Notes: a model not told the origin generated them from the sequence alone. A stretch of DNA of 64,000 nt from Clavelina lepadiformis (GCF_947623445.1 NC_135245.1:16995501-17059500), one strand, 5' to 3'; positions 9,890 through 25,000 are shown, numbered from the stretch's first letter. Numbers and translations are program-made.

Positions 9890-11160
9890 ACTAACTATTT
9901 ACTGCTGCAAGCATGAATGTAAAACGCTGCCTTGTAAAAACAACAAGATAAGGCAAAATATAATTTTGTCGTGATTCAGTTGAAGTTTGTATATTATCTG
10001 TAAAACAACAAGTATGATAGATATATAAACAACAAGTAGATTTATATGTGATATATATACATAAAGTCATAACAAACTTAATCCTAAATCAAAATACATA
10101 CAAATTATATCATATGAGCTGTTGACATCTAGTTCTGTGTTACCTGGCCGGCAACTAGCATAAATTTTTATGAAGACAAAACGCATATAATGGTAACAGG
10201 TAAGTTGTAGTGTGCTTGACTACATATACAGTACAAGAAGCATTACCTACTAGATACATTGTCGGCTCGGCAGCAGAGCGGTAAGCATGCCTAGCTCGTA
10301 AATAAGCCAGCTGGGTAAAATTTCCAGTTACGCCCAACAAATTTACGACCGTTACAAGTTGGTATGGTATGATAATTTATTTTTCTTTATCCTCGGAATT
10401 ATGGAAGTCTTTGCAAGACTTTAACTAACTTTTGCTGTAATTTATATCGTAAAAGTAGTGTTTAAAACCGATATTTCTAAAAATGGGAAACACTGATTTT
10501 TTCCTCGATTCCTATCGTATAGGGCAGAGCCTTGCCTGCACAAACACCGAGCAGCCTTGGGCCTTGAGTCGCAGTGCACACCAGCTGCTTCCTTGCATAC
10601 CCAAGATCTCGGCGAAAACTGCCATACTCTGCAGTACGCGGCCTAAGCAATGCCGAGATGGCACATGGTTTCCCGTTTCCCCACTTTGGTAGTAGCCTAG
10701 GTCTATAGCCTAATGCTTCGCTTTCCATCTTCACGTTTTCAACCTGTCCTTACGTTCTGTGAATGATTATTTATTTAAACTGACTTAAGAAGTTGTAGGC
10801 CTACATTGGCCGAGGCCCTAGGCTATCAGTACAGTACGACATTAAGCGGTCAACACTAAACTGCGGAAGTAACAACACTTATCTGCGGAAGTGCGAAACA
10901 CAAAAGTCACGACAACAACCTGTAGAATTTGGGAAGTTACAATACTAAACTAAATTTTTCGCGTTACCCATCTCAAGATTAGCGTGATTTTGAGCTCTTA
11001 AAATTTTTAAATTCCGCTCTATTTCAAGTTCTGATGTTTTGACTCTAAAAATTGTATTCTTTCGCTTTATACTATCGTAATGCATGTTATTGCCTTCGTG
11101 GCCTTGCCACATTTGCCTGACTTACAGTATTTGTGGTAATTATTATTTTCATTGTTTATA
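9890..11160. other. Intergenic region
   Basis: Upstream of the ankycorbin-like gene. Holds one 3'-module copy of the composite SINE (10357-10430). A patch at about 10490-10700 has higher GC and open frames on both strands without any family motif, so I do not call a gene there. Confidence 0.5.
10357..10430 (-). repeat. Composite SINE, 3' module only
   Basis: Contains TTGGTATGGTATGATAA, TTTATCCTCGG and AGTCTTTGCAAGACTTTAA, in the order and spacing seen at 60886-60990 and 62666-62772. The tRNA-like head is not recognisable next to it. Confidence 0.6.
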
Positions 11161-12058
11161 TCGGGGTTCCCAACCGGTGGTACGCGTACCACTAGTGGTG
11201 CGCGGGAGCTTTTCAGGTGGTACGCGAGCAGCTCTCCGTTGCATGCGATATATAGTACTGTAGTATAACAATTTAATTTTGAGTTGCTAAAATATGCGAA
11301 CAACACTTTTATTTCTTTCCGTACTAAATTCTCTGCACTCAGTAAGCTACTTTTGTCGATCTTGCTCCCTGCTGTCATTGTTATTAATACTGCAATGAAA
11401 TGGTTGTATGTTATAACCTTAACCTGTAAGAGCGACCAAATCACTACAACGTTTGTCGGTTGAAATGTTTATTATCCTCGATGGTAAATGAGCCTCAGGG
11501 TCGTTGTTCTGCTTTTCTTAATCTTAGAATTAATTGTACACCTTGACAACTGTATATTCTGATTATATTGAAGCTTCTTTGAACGAATACATCAAGATAA
11601 AACATTGTCACAGCAACAGCATAAAGACAGTTGCGGCGTTGAACGTAATAGCAAGAAGAGACTGATAATAATTGATAACTCGTACTGCACGCACAATAAC
11701 AGGGAAGCAATCGATTATGTCACGCAGTGTTATGCTTCGCTGATTCGATAGATGAGAATTCTATGTTGTACACAATCTTATATTACATTAATTCATAATA
11801 TTATCACAAATACAATGCTGGTGTGCGAACTTAATGGTCTCTGTGACGAAACTATTACGTGTGCAATGTGGTCTGTGCAATTGCAGGATTGCGTTTATTC
11901 TAATGTTGGTTTTCCGACGTGTAGTGGCTGAATCCTGAACAGCATTACATTTTTGTATATTATATATATATATATTACATTTTTGCAAATAGTGGTACGT
12001 GTTGACAATCCGTGGTGGCTAAGTGGTACGAGAACATAAAAAGGTTGGGAACCCCTGG
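11161..12058. mobile_element. hAT-like non-autonomous DNA transposon (MITE)
   Basis: About 0.9 kb with terminal inverted repeats: GGGGTTCCCAACC near the left end and GGTTGGGAACCCC at the right end, the CAGGGGTTCCCAAC type found in many hAT elements. Flanks tgtttata and actttata agree at six of eight positions, consistent with an old 8-bp target duplication. Further inverted homology includes GGTGGTACGCG on the left and GGTACGAG / AAGTGGTACG on the right. No transposase ORF. Confidence 0.75.
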
Positions 12059-13092
12059 ACTTTATATGTTTGCGAGCACCTGCATCGGCACAACATTTCG
12101 TTTCCCACATTTTAGGAGAAAAACAAATTGAATAAATTAATGAATGAATGAAGTTCTGCGGTTTTGCTCTTTGGGGCTAATTTCTGATCCGTTCCATTAC
12201 AAGCTGGCGTTCTTATTTATGTTACGTCATTTTCCGCATGTTGTCATCGATTTCTATCCGCTTGGTAACTCAGCTTTTCTTATTTTTGTAAAAGATTTCT
12301 GTTGCCAGAAATGTTTTCACGCCAATATTTTACCATAGTATTTAACAATATTTTGCTGTGCTGATTAATTATTATTCGATGTCAAAAGATCCATTTTTCA
12401 ATTCAGTAACTAAAATTTCACGTTTAAAGAAATTGGATGGTTCTAAAAACCAAATCTTGCAACAAAATGCGCGCTTTACAGAAAATAAATCTGACAACTC
12501 TGATTTATTATTTGTTAGCTGCTCTTCCTGCTCATAAAGCATTAAACGAGACTAGCAACGTAAGCATCGGTAAAATGTTGGAAGTCTGAACAGGCTTTAT
12601 GCTGTAGTGTAGGGTAGTCCTGGTCGTCTGGGCACCTGCATTTTCGAACACAGTTTCTTCTGTTCTTATATCAATATATTTACAGTTAAAAACTTTCTTA
12701 GCTTACTAAGACATGTTCTTGTTTTTAAGCAAATTTCGCTGCTTTTATTTGAAAAAACAATAGAACTAGACTAGCCTTTGACGCTATTAGGCTATGATAT
12801 GAGTCTAGAAATTGCTGCAAACTGGTAAATATTTAAATATAGCAGTGTATATAGCCTAGTCCATCAATTTTTGAATTTTAGGCTATGCATCTCACTCTAA
12901 CCAACACTCCCAATTCAACCATATAGTGGAAAGTGTGGCACCTGCATGCATGAGTTTCATCAACGTTCATCACAGATTTTTTTGTTGTTGCTGTGCAGTT
13001 TCTGGAATAGGTTGTGGTTGTTTATAAGTCAAGTGTTTGGCTGGTGAAAGAAAAAATCTGTTTGTGTATGGTGGCATGACCTAACAGCCAAC
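12059..13092. other. Upstream region of Ena/VASP
   Basis: No gene supported. Should contain the Ena/VASP promoter and 5' leader; I see no convincing TATA box or CpG-rich stretch. Poly-T tracts precede the first coding exon. Confidence 0.4.
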
Positions 13093-16000
13093 ATGAGGTA
13101 AGCAATATTTTCTTTATTTTTGTTGAAAATATAGCCTATGTATATTATGTTAACCAATATTCAGACATGTATTGTGTATAGATATGTATTATATCCGAAT
13201 CCGAATAAAAGACAATTTTAATGGTATCAAAGTGACAGGTTTATTTGTAATATTTTGCATTTGTTTTAAGTGAGAAAGCAATGTGTAGTAACTGTAAGGC
13301 TTCTGTCATGATCTATGATGATGCCGAGAGGAAATGGAAAAGTGCTGGACGAACACCTGGCTTATCTAACGTTAATGTTTATCGTCACATGGTGCAAAAC
13401 ACTTTTCGTGTTGTAGGCAGAAAAGAGCAAGATGGCGAGGTAAGAGTGAACTTTTACAAAGATTGTACACAGTGTTTTTTTTAAGCATTATTTCTGTGTA
13501 TTTGTATATACAGTAGAATTCGCCTATATCGACACCTCAAGGGGATGAAGAAAAAGTGTCGATATAGGCGAAGTGTTCATATAGACAGATCAATATAAAT
13601 TGTTCCTAAATTCCGGCTTTAGTTCAATGTAAGGGCCTGGTAAGGGTTAAATGTGTGCTTTAATCAGCACTGCCGCTTAATTTTATGTTTTCGCTACACT
13701 ACGGCAAAGAACAACACAAAGAAGATTGTGAAAAATAATGGTAGTTGTATTTACACGTAATACGCACGCAGACGGTACTGATGCGGAGCAATATGGCGTT
13801 ACTACAGTAAGGTACAGTGCAGTATTTACTTCCTTGCAAAAAAGTGCAAGTATTTCACTTCCTTCCTGCTTCCCGGGATTAGTCCCAGAGTGAAAAGAAG
13901 AGCTACAACTGTCACTATAAACGAACAAAATGCTCTGGGTGATCAAAAAAGGTGTCGATATAGCCAAAGTCAATATAGGCGAACTCGAATGTACATAAAA
14001 GATGGGAATTTTGCCGGGGCCAACGAAAAAGTGTCATATATGCGAACTCTCGATATAGCCAAAGTCAATATAGGCGAATTCTACTGTATTGTATCTGCAT
14101 TCTTATTTGAGGAATTTAGCTCACAAGCTTTTATAAAGTCAGCACATTGTTTTGTTGGTTTACTGTATGTGATGCAGTTGTGTAACCATAACAACACACA
14201 TTAAGCCTGTTCACATAACCACTTTAAAATTTGGTTTATTTTGTCAAAACTAGCCTAAAAATGGGGTCACTTTTAGCAACTATTGCTCTGGTGTGCGCAT
14301 TTGCCACACCGTGCAACTGTGCAACTATTTACTTGCTTTGTGCAGTCATATAGCAAACTAACATCATAACCTCATAGTTCTAGATATAACGGCACAATAA
14401 TTAATGTGAAAACACGCAAAAGAAATAAATTTTAAGTGTTATCCAAAAGCAGTACTCATGCCGAGTTTCCAAAACAAACCCACAATCAAAACTTAGCCAG
14501 CCTATGATGATAACCACACTGCCCAGTTGTCTAGCTTGAACGCCCAAATTCTGTAAAAGCAGTCAACTAACTAAACCCATTATAAATGAGATCAAAATAA
14601 AAAATAAGATCACCATCATAAATGACCACTTAAATCGGCTATTTGTGAGGTGATTTAAACATGTTGTGTTGTATGCAGGTTGTTATCAACTGTGCTGTGA
14701 TTTCACAACTGAAATACAATCGCGCGACTCCAACTTTTCATCAATGGAGAGACGGTGTGCGAACTGTTTATGGTTTAAATTTTTCTACCCATGATGAAGC
14801 TAATATGTTTGCTGGTGCAATGGAAGATGCCTTGGAAATGCTACGCAATGGCTCTGGTATTCTTTGCCTGCAAAAATTTACCTTATCACATTAGGTTATT
14901 TTGTTTTAGAAAATTTATATATTACCAATACTGCTTATGAAAATTATGTTAGCCACTGTTTCTTGCTGAATCTAGTCAATGGTCATTCAGCAATATACTT
15001 GATGATTACGTATATATAGTAAGTAGGCTGTGTGTAACAACTGTTAATTTACATTTGTATTATTAGATGTTATCGTACTATGTTTAGATGTATTTTATTA
15101 CTTCACTATGGTATAGTAAAGTTTCGCCGATTACTTCATTTTCCTACTACACAAAAGTTTTACAATATATATGCATAGCATTGGAGATGAGCTTTTGTTA
15201 CACAATTATTAATATTAATTCATTTCATTATTACTTAGTGCCAATGTAATATTATGTATAATTTACTTGAATGCTTTATATTTCCAAATTCCAAGCTTTT
15301 TGTTAAATCAAAATGAATATTTTGAATGCAAACTGTTCTGTGGGAATATGTCAAAGGGGAGTTTATGTTTGGAATTCCTAAATCCATTGTGATCTAAAAT
15401 ATAGCAACTAGTTTCTGTTTGCTGTTGGGAAAGGCCGGTCCTAAACCACGACTTTACTTCTTGTTTCAAGCAGTCTAGCTGTTTTATTACAGTGGTCTTC
15501 ATGTTTTGGCTGAATTCTTATCTCTGTAAATTCTGCACTTTGTTTACCTACACAACAGTGTGTCTGTGGTAAACATTAATGACTGTATGTAACTTAAGCA
15601 TTAAAGCTAAGGCTATTTCACTTTTTGATGTACATCTGTACACATTAAACTGCTTTTGCATAAACTTCTATTTACTAAATCGGGTAAAAATGGTTTGTGG
15701 TTGAAGTTGACACTTAATGTCAGTTAGACAGATCGTTATATTGTTTTGAAATTCAGTAATTATTTAGTGCAAACTGCAAAGAACATCTTATAAAATTGTA
15801 TTAAGCTTACATAAATTATTACTGTTGACATAAGTACTAGCCTGTGCCTTGCATAATGTATACATGTCTGTTATCAGAAAATTTATGACTACTAAATGGT
15901 TTCATATTTTTTATTTGATTTTTAGACACTATTTTAATAAACATTTACTCACATTTTTAATCCATACTAATCACCAACTGCATATTTATACTGTAGTAGT

Positions 16001-19000
16001 AATAAAAAGCTAGACAACAAAACATCTAAGCTCTGTCTTTAAAATACAATATACTTTGAATAGCACATTCTGGATGTGGAAATATTTCATTCAAGATTTT
16101 TTTATGGTCCTGTGCTTTTAGTGTAAATAATTGTCAAGACTGTAACCGATATTATCATCACATTATGTCTTTTCACACGTGACCACTACTTTGTATTTAA
16201 TGTATTGCTTTGGAAGCATCTGAAAACAAGAACCGGTTGTATTAGTTACAGTACATTCAATTAGGAATGGATAAATATTCTAAATAAATATAGAAAAAAG
16301 TAAAACTTGTAAATTTAAACACGTGTATATAAATACATATATATTACAAGTGAATTTATGATTGTAGAAAAGAAGTTAAGGATATACAATAAACGCATAA
16401 GTTTTCTATAAAATGACTGTAACTGGATGAAAAGGCGGTACCAAGTCTTGCTGTCGCTATACATATAAATTAATTAACATTTTAATATTGGAGGTAAACC
16501 AAAAAATATCAATTGTGATAAGCAAATCTGTGAGAACTTATCTTGAGTCTAATGGTGTCCTGTATGTTTGTATTTGCTTTTAAGTAATTAATCCAATTAG
16601 GTTCAGCAATGTCTAAACGTTATCCCTGTGGCTTTTGTCTGAAAGCTATACGTATATGATTAGATAGCGATGTGTTTGTTATTTGATGATGTGTTGATGT
16701 GATTTTGCTCATACTATATCCATTAAGCCTCTTAAGCCTTGTCGGTACACATAGGTGATAATTGCTGTTTCAGTGATAAAGATCACACACAGAAAATGCT
16801 CAAGTCATCATGGTAATGCAATTCATAGTTAGTTGAAGGGATGTTACGTTGTTAGTCAGTGGTATTTCAGAGCACATTTTTCTCTATGTCATATGGTCTG
16901 TAAATCATGTGTAGATCCTTATTTGGACGTCTTTATTTGTTGTCTAATTTTCTATATTTATATATTTACATTGGGAGCTGTAATTAATCTACCAATGAAC
17001 CCTTAGTTTAGTATGACAGTTAGTAATGTAAGTTAGTCATCTACTAGTTGTGCGTATATATAGAAATTCATTGAAGGGTTGTTAGTAAACCATTCAAAAT
17101 GCCTACTAGCCGGTCGACAGCAAGAATTGTTTTATGTGAGTAGTTTTTGTTGACTTTTACTTTACAATTTTTGTCGTTTCAACACTTTTTTATTTCGTTT
17201 TGTACCTTTTCAAAACCTATTTTATCTATTATATCGTGGTATATTTCTTTTACTTTTGCTATTGTCATTTCTGTAATTGTGTTGCTTTCCAGCTTCTCCA
17301 AAAATTCGTCGGAGAAGTCACATGGATCCTCCAAATTTTCCACCTTCTAGTCAACCTTTTTCAGGTCATTATGATTCTGAGAATCTTTATCTTTCTTTCT
17401 TTACCTTATCCAAAGCGTTGTCTCACTCAGGCATGGTACTGCAATTAACAGAGCATCAGTCTACTCCAAGAAATGAAAATCAAGTTGTCCCAATTTCATC
17501 TGAAAAGATAAGATTGGGTGCTGATGTCGATAAGAACAAGGAAATGGAGAAGTCAGATTTAAATAGAAGTTTACAATCTTGTAATTCGTGCCTCAACTTG
17601 AAGGATAGTGAAAACCTTTCTCCAAAACCACTGTCTACTTACAAGAGCCAATATTCTTCTCAGCAAGGGATGACACATGAAAGCACATTAAGTGATGTGC
17701 AAACTGATGCATTGTCACCGCTCGGAAATAGTTTAAGAAAACACACCAATATTTGTGATGCAGACATAACTGTAAATCCAGTTGTTTGTAAGATTTCTCT
17801 TCCAGCCTTTCCTTCTCAGCCGCAAGAAAAGAACGATGACAAACAAAAAAGTAAAAAGTCGCAGTCTTGGGTGCATTTGGGTCAAGTTACACATTCACTA
17901 CCTGGCTCAACAAGTTCCTCTCCAGTGTCTTTAATTCAAAAGCCCACATCCCAAGACAATTCACCAGCCAAAGATTTGTTGAATGCCATCGCTATGGAAT
18001 GCAGTGGAGAAGTGTCGAAACAGATCAAGCTTGATGCTCACTGGGAATCAGATTTTGATAGGGATTCTAACTGTGACAGTTTCAGTGTTAACATCACTAC
18101 TAAACTTGAAGATTGCTTTCATTTGAACGGTCCAGCCTCGAATGACACAGGCAAGACTCCTTGTGGAGCAATAAATCAACTTTCTTCTTCCCCATGTTCA
18201 TCATTTTCTTCAGTGAGCTCATCATTGGGGGAGTTGAGTAATGTAGAAGAAATTAAATCATGTAATGGTTCAGCATATTGCAAATTAACTCGACTTCCAG
18301 GATTTGATCATGTGTTAAGGCAACTCCGAACTTCTGTTCCTCTTGCTCCTGCGTATGATAATCTGTCTTCTGTGAATTCTTCCTTACTGGCAGGTCTGTT
18401 GGAATGTGAATGAATTCTTTCTATTCTGAATTTCAAGTGTTTTGTGACACATCAGAATGTTTTAGTGTGATGAAATACATGGCTTAGATTTTTGGATTTC
18501 ATTTTGAAGTAGAATGGGAGATATATGACATGTTTTTTGTGCACCTGTTTGCAGTTGAAATAGTTATTCAGCAATATTATTAGTCTCATCACATTTGGTG
18601 GATTTCTAGTGGTGCTGGTGCTTAAGATTTCCTCTTGTTATGAATGTTTTGTGGAAAATTTTTTGAATACATAAGCAATTTTGAATTAGAATAATTCAAA
18701 CCCTTTTAAAACTAACTCATCATTCATTTAACAAATTCATTCAAGGTGAGGAACTTTGATCTTTTTATGCTGAATGGATTTCTTTAACTTTTTAGGACCT
18801 CCATCAGGACCGTCACCAGCTGAATTAGAAGCCAAAAGGTAAGAAATATGTGGATGTGATTTCGATCAACCCCATCTGCAGACTTGTGTTGTCAAAGGAT
18901 AACTAAAGCGACGACTATGTGTTTGAACAAGGTGTGCAAAATAGATACTGCTAACGTCGCTTTGTGTTTTTAGACGAGAGCAAGAAGAAAAAGAGAGACA

Positions 19001-22000
19001 GCAAAAAGAGAGAGAAAGACAAGAAAAAGAACGTCAAGAGAGGGAAAGAAAAGAGAGGGAACGTCTTGAAAATGAGAGGATTGCAAGAGAAAGAGCTGCT
19101 GCAGCATGTACGAAACTATTAACTTATATAATTTATTCATGTATTTATTAGGAATGCGATATGCAAATTGGCTGATTGCAAATGAATTGGACTTTGTAAT
19201 ATTGGCCGATGACAGTTAACTGGCTGCCAACTTAAGAGCTTGATTTCATAGCAGGAAAATGCTTGTTTAATTATGTTATGGTATGAAAATTGGCAATGTT
19301 TTATGGCACTTAATTTGCATGAACCTTGAATGACAGTGTATAATAAGAACAACGAATGCATTTTCTGCAAAAATTATGATGTCTTTATGGGTAAATGTCT
19401 TATAATGTCAAGTTCGCATGAAAATTTACATTTTACAAAGTTTTTGAATTGGCCAAATGTGAAGAAAAGTTTTTATAACAGTTAATTGGTGCAATAGTGT
19501 AACTTTAATATTTAGTTTAATACTTAGCCAATTGATTTTCTTTGGTTGCTGCAGTAATAGGTGTTTTGGTAAATAAGAATTTAATACTGTATGGAAGTCA
19601 AAAAGTTCTGTTTGGTTCTGAATAACATTTTCATCAATGTTCCTTTTCTTTTAATCAGCTGCTGCACCAGCAGCTCCCCCTCCCCCTGCAGCAGGTGGTG
19701 CTCCTCCTCCTCCTCCACCACCTCCGCCTCCCCCTCCTCCATCCACACCAGCGGCACCTCCGGCTCCACCTTCCAGTGCTCCAAGTGGTGATGGCGGGGG
19801 CGGTCAAAGCGGACTGGCCGCTGCTTTAGCTGCAGCTAAACTGAAAAAATCTTTGGTGTGTATATTGTTCGGGTATATATATGATACATGATTTATATGA
19901 CATATAAGGTATGTATATATGAGTGTATATCTTCGGGTATATTGTTGATCTGTTTTACTTTTAAGACCTAAAGATTAATGGAGGATAGTTTTGCTTTGGT
20001 TTCATTTTATAGATTTAGTCACTACAGTTTGGTAACTTCATGTCGTATGATTGTTTGTAGTGCTTAACTGTTTCCTTATTGTATATATACGTCATACAAT
20101 CGATAAGTCAAAAATATGTGTAGATAGGTACAAATTATGGGCGTCAGATTTAACCAGCGTTTCTAATTTAAAGTGTTTAATGTACTGTCTCCTGATATAT
20201 ATTTACAGTATATAGCAGGGGTGGCCAAAATGCGGCTCTTTGAGCCTTTGATTACGGCTCTTTAATGAATTAGCATTGTTGAATTAGACATGCATTTTCC
20301 CGGTCTAGACGAGTTGTTTGATCAGATTATGAAACAATGCGTTCTATCACAAGTAGTAACCGTGGACTCATTGTTAGTAATAATCAAATTACACTCCGAA
20401 AAGTACATTATTGTACAGAAGTGTGCTAACTTGTACACTGTAGTTAAGTAAACTGTCAGATTGAAGCTGTACCTCAGGACTGACCTAGTTTTAAGTCTTG
20501 GTTACGGTTATACTAATAATATTGCAAAAAGAGTTGGTGAAGCCCAGGTGGAGACTCATAGTATCAACACGCAGCACTAATGTTAATCAATAGCTACACT
20601 TCGTTGTGAGTGAATAAATTCGTGTTTTTTATTGTGTTTGTGTTGTGGCTCTTTTAAAACTGGAATTTGTTATATGCGGCTCGAGCATGAAGCAGGTCTG
20701 GCCACCCCTGGTATACAACAACACAAGGCTGTAAATATGAACGTGAGAAATGTAAGGCAATGAGGGTTATACGCTCAACTTTTCTTTTAAAAGTTTTTAT
20801 ATCACTTTTTCAGAAATTTATGTATATACTTGTGCAATTTGCGGTACCAGTAAATAGTGCACATGTCTGCATCCTTAAAGCACCAAAGTCAAGTCTATTC
20901 ATGCAATTAGTTTTAACAGTTTTAACTGACCACATGAGTTTGGTGTTGTGTTGAGATAGGCTATGTTGAAACGAAGTTTTAGGGTCAGAAACTATGAGAC
21001 GGCTCATGTAATGAGCATGCATTTAGGTAAATGTATATCTTAAATTGAATCGAGTATTACACATTTTTTCGTTGATGAAACTGATAGTGGTGGTGTGTAT
21101 TGTATTAGAAGACTGAAATAGTGTACCATAAAAAGGTTTTAGGTTATGATTGGTGTAGTAGTTTGTATTCTGCATTTCCTCTATTGGATGGTTCTCGTGG
21201 TGTGTTTTTGTATCAGTGCATCGGACTGAATTTGTATTGCTTTGACTGAATTCCTGTCGTATGATGTCAGTGACCATAAATACATGCTGAGGCCAATATT
21301 TCCTGTTGCGAAAAGAAATCGAATGCATTCATTCACCTAAATCTCTTCCCATATGCTTTAACACTTGGACAATAAGACCACTTAGAACAATTACCAAACC
21401 TTGTATGAAATTATGCAAACACTGTGTATACTGATTTTTTTGATGACATTTACCAGTTATTATTAAAATTTGAAGCTTAGAATGTTTTCGAAAACATAGT
21501 TTTTGGTCCTGTACAGTAAGCATAATACATGTATCGTACATTATTTTAAGCATACCCTTATTTGAAAGCAAGCTTTGTCTAACCACATGCAACATAAGTT
21601 TATTCCATTGCATGACACAGTGTTGATTATAAGGCTGTGTCCTGTATATGGGCTAATGACTTCCTGGTTCGATGAGCCGTTGTTCTGAGTCAGAGTCGGT
21701 GTTTTAGTTGCTAGCATTCTTCAATGTCTTGCGTTGTCTTAAATTTTGACATACATATATTTTGTTTGTCAAATCATTGCACTGTCCAAGAACACCCTTA
21801 CTCATATTTTTGCTTATAATTGTATGATGTGTAATTTCGTGATTAAACAATTTCATATCTTTAGGCTCCTGATCGTGATGAAAGTACCCCAGCTCCATCT
21901 GGTGGTGGCGGCAGCAGCGGTGGTGGTGGTGGTGGCTTAGATCTAATGGGAGAACTCCAGAAGAAAATGATGTAAGTTGCGAAATTGCTCGATAAAACTC

Positions 22001-25000
22001 GCTATCATATAATTGCTAGACTCTGGCAACAATTTTGATGAACGCCACTGAAATTTATCTGCATAATACCCACGTAGTTATTCACATATTAGCTACTTGT
22101 AAAAGAACTAGATGCTTGACAATAAGCTTATACAATTTTAAATCTTTCACAAGTGATCCAAAGTTTGGTACACATTTACTTATAAAGCAACATTGCCTTA
22201 ATCCTTCATTTGGGAGAAGAAAAAAGTGTAGTTGCTTGAAAATAGCGCTATTGGATAATGCTAACCAGATAGCAATAAAGATCAATAAATTCAGTTAAAT
22301 TCCAAATTTTGGTTTTAATACTACTTTGGTATTTAGATTTCATGTAATATGACATAAGTATTAGGTTAATCGCAAGTGTTACTGCTCATTTGCCAATAAT
22401 TTGAGAAACGATTTTGTTTCGTTTGAATGTTTAATTTGCATTTTTATTTAATTTAGGAAGAGAAGGGCTGCTGCAGAACAGAATGGGGTAAGTTAACAGG
22501 AAACAGCTCTTTTGTAAATTCAAAAAATGTATGCTTACATATTGTATGATATTCACACTGCTTTAAAGTGATTTGGAAATAAGGGTGAACCTTGTTATAC
22601 CCGGAAGCTTCTCCTATGCTCTGTGAGTCATAATTTTGTCAACACAAAACACAAAGCCTGGTTATATATGTCATTTTAAACAATGCTGGCATACCTGTGG
22701 GGAAATCTTTATTTGGCACTAGACCAATTGTAATAGCCATTACACTCACTTTTTGTTTGATACCATTCCTTTCAAGGTCATTATCAAACTAATTGTTATT
22801 TTTACCAGAAACGTTTAATAATGATTTCTCCTAGCCATCCTGAGAGCACGGTCAATGCTTTGTTGTACATTTCAATAATACAAGCTTTCTTCGTATAATT
22901 AGCCAGTTTACAAAACTGGAGATCGTGTTCTGTGTTTTGGTTTTTCAAACTTAGATAGAATAATTTTCAGTTTTGCTGTCAGATTATATTTATTGCAAAC
23001 CATAATTTGCTATAATGACATCGTGTTTATAAAATCCACACAATAACATCATCGGCGTTGGAAATAATCATAAGCTTGAATTAAAGACAAACTTCCTGTT
23101 GTCATTGTGTGGGCCATTTTTGTGTCAACATCCTAAAATATGTTCTTTTTCCTGTTTAAAAATGCTTATTTCGTGGATGCCTTATTTCATGTGCTAATTT
23201 AGGATTTCCTTTGCAGAAAACATGTTGACATAAAATGATTTAGTGCAAGATAATTAGCAAAGCTATTTACCAATTGAAATATTCAAAATAATACCACTCA
23301 ACCCAGTCAATTTGTGTTGCGAGTGGTATACTGGATAGTAGAAAGCAAAAGTTTGCTTACCTTCAAAGCATTTCAATGGCTCTGGCTTCTAATCAAGAGC
23401 AGCTTGTATTTTTTTCTTGCCATTATAAATTTATCTGACTAGAACCATATGCACTACAATTACTTTGCTGGTAATCCTGTTGATCAGTACTTACGCTCAC
23501 TTCTTCGAGTCTCTTTTGTTGATAAGACAACGTTTTCACATTTCCTAGAGACACTTTTAGTATGGCAGTTTTTAGCCGCGCCTTTTAATCACGTAAATAC
23601 GGCGCTTCCATGATGTTTTTGTGTAGTTCCAAATTCATTTTTTATTTCTTTTGCAGGATTCAGGCGTCAAGCCGCCCCCATCTAATATTTCTCCTGCTCC
23701 TAAGCCAGCAGCAAACACAGCACCAGGTATTTTAATCAGTGCCTTATATATTTAACCATTGTTGACTTTTAAGTAGAAATAGAAAATTTAAATGTTAGGC
23801 TATATCTTGTAAGTTATGTCATGCTTATTTTAATGTGATAAAACAAAATGATTGCGAAATATTTTCTACAGCTGCAGACACGAAGAGACCGTGGCAAAAA
23901 AGTAATTCAAATTCAACCACTACAAATGCATCTGTGTAAGTGTATGATCTGTCCTTCAATGCTTGTAGTTTTTGTCTCGCAACACTTTTAGTCGGTTTCT
24001 ATTCTTTTATTCTGCTAGAAATCAATATTTATATAAAATCAGAGCTGGCAGTCAGGAAAAGATGAGTTTGATGAACTAAATCATTGAATGAAGAATGCAG
24101 CCTATTGTCGATGGCCTATTGGTACACTTTTTCATGCAGATAAGACACAAACAGATTTTGATTACCATGTTCCATCTTTGCTTATCACCCACACTACTGA
24201 AAAATATACGAAATAATGGAAAGGAAACCTAATGTAATAAATAAATTTTGAATGATAAGCACGAAAACGTTCTGTACTTAACATGTATAGAAACGCACAT
24301 TGGTTAATTTTAAAGAATATCATAAAATGTATAGGGCAAGCACAATAAGCCTTAAGTGATGTCCACAAAGGTTTATTTTGTTTTAAAAACACCAAGTATG
24401 TTACCAATGGAAAACACTTCCAACAGTTGCTTCACTGAGTAGAGAAAACAAATTCCACAGGCCGTGATACAAACAAGAAACGAGCAGGAATAGATCATTA
24501 TTATCGTTTCTTAGTATCCCATATTAAAGGTTGATGTAGTTTGCGATTTGGTTCTGGTGCCGTTTTGTATATTAGCAAATTGAATGCAGGAAACTCACTC
24601 CCGCCAGTGGTGATGCAAGGCGCAATTCTTTTGGAACGTAAGTTATTCAGGTTTCTTTTGATCTAAAAGATGCCTTTGAAACCTAGAATTAGCCCTAATT
24701 TTACTTGAAATATTCTTGTATTGTGAAATCTATTGGCTTGCTGGGGATGACGAATTTTAATTTTACTTCCCAGGTCTTGTTTGTAAAAAACCTTTAGTTT
24801 CGTTTGGAATGTTCAACAAAATTAACGATGATAAAAAGGAACATTTTATTTGACTTGTATATGTTCTTGACACTTTTGAAAACGTATTTGCAGCTAAACA
24901 CTGATACATCATATTTTGAGATGTGTTTCAGTAAAAAAATGGTCTAGTTTTCTCAGGATGGTCTTTGACTGATAATAATAGAATGTATTTTGTTTTTTAA

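Noticed and set aside
10477-10734. Overlapping open frames on both strands (69 and 85 codons)
   Set aside because: No motif, no splice context; the openness on both strands follows from local GC content.
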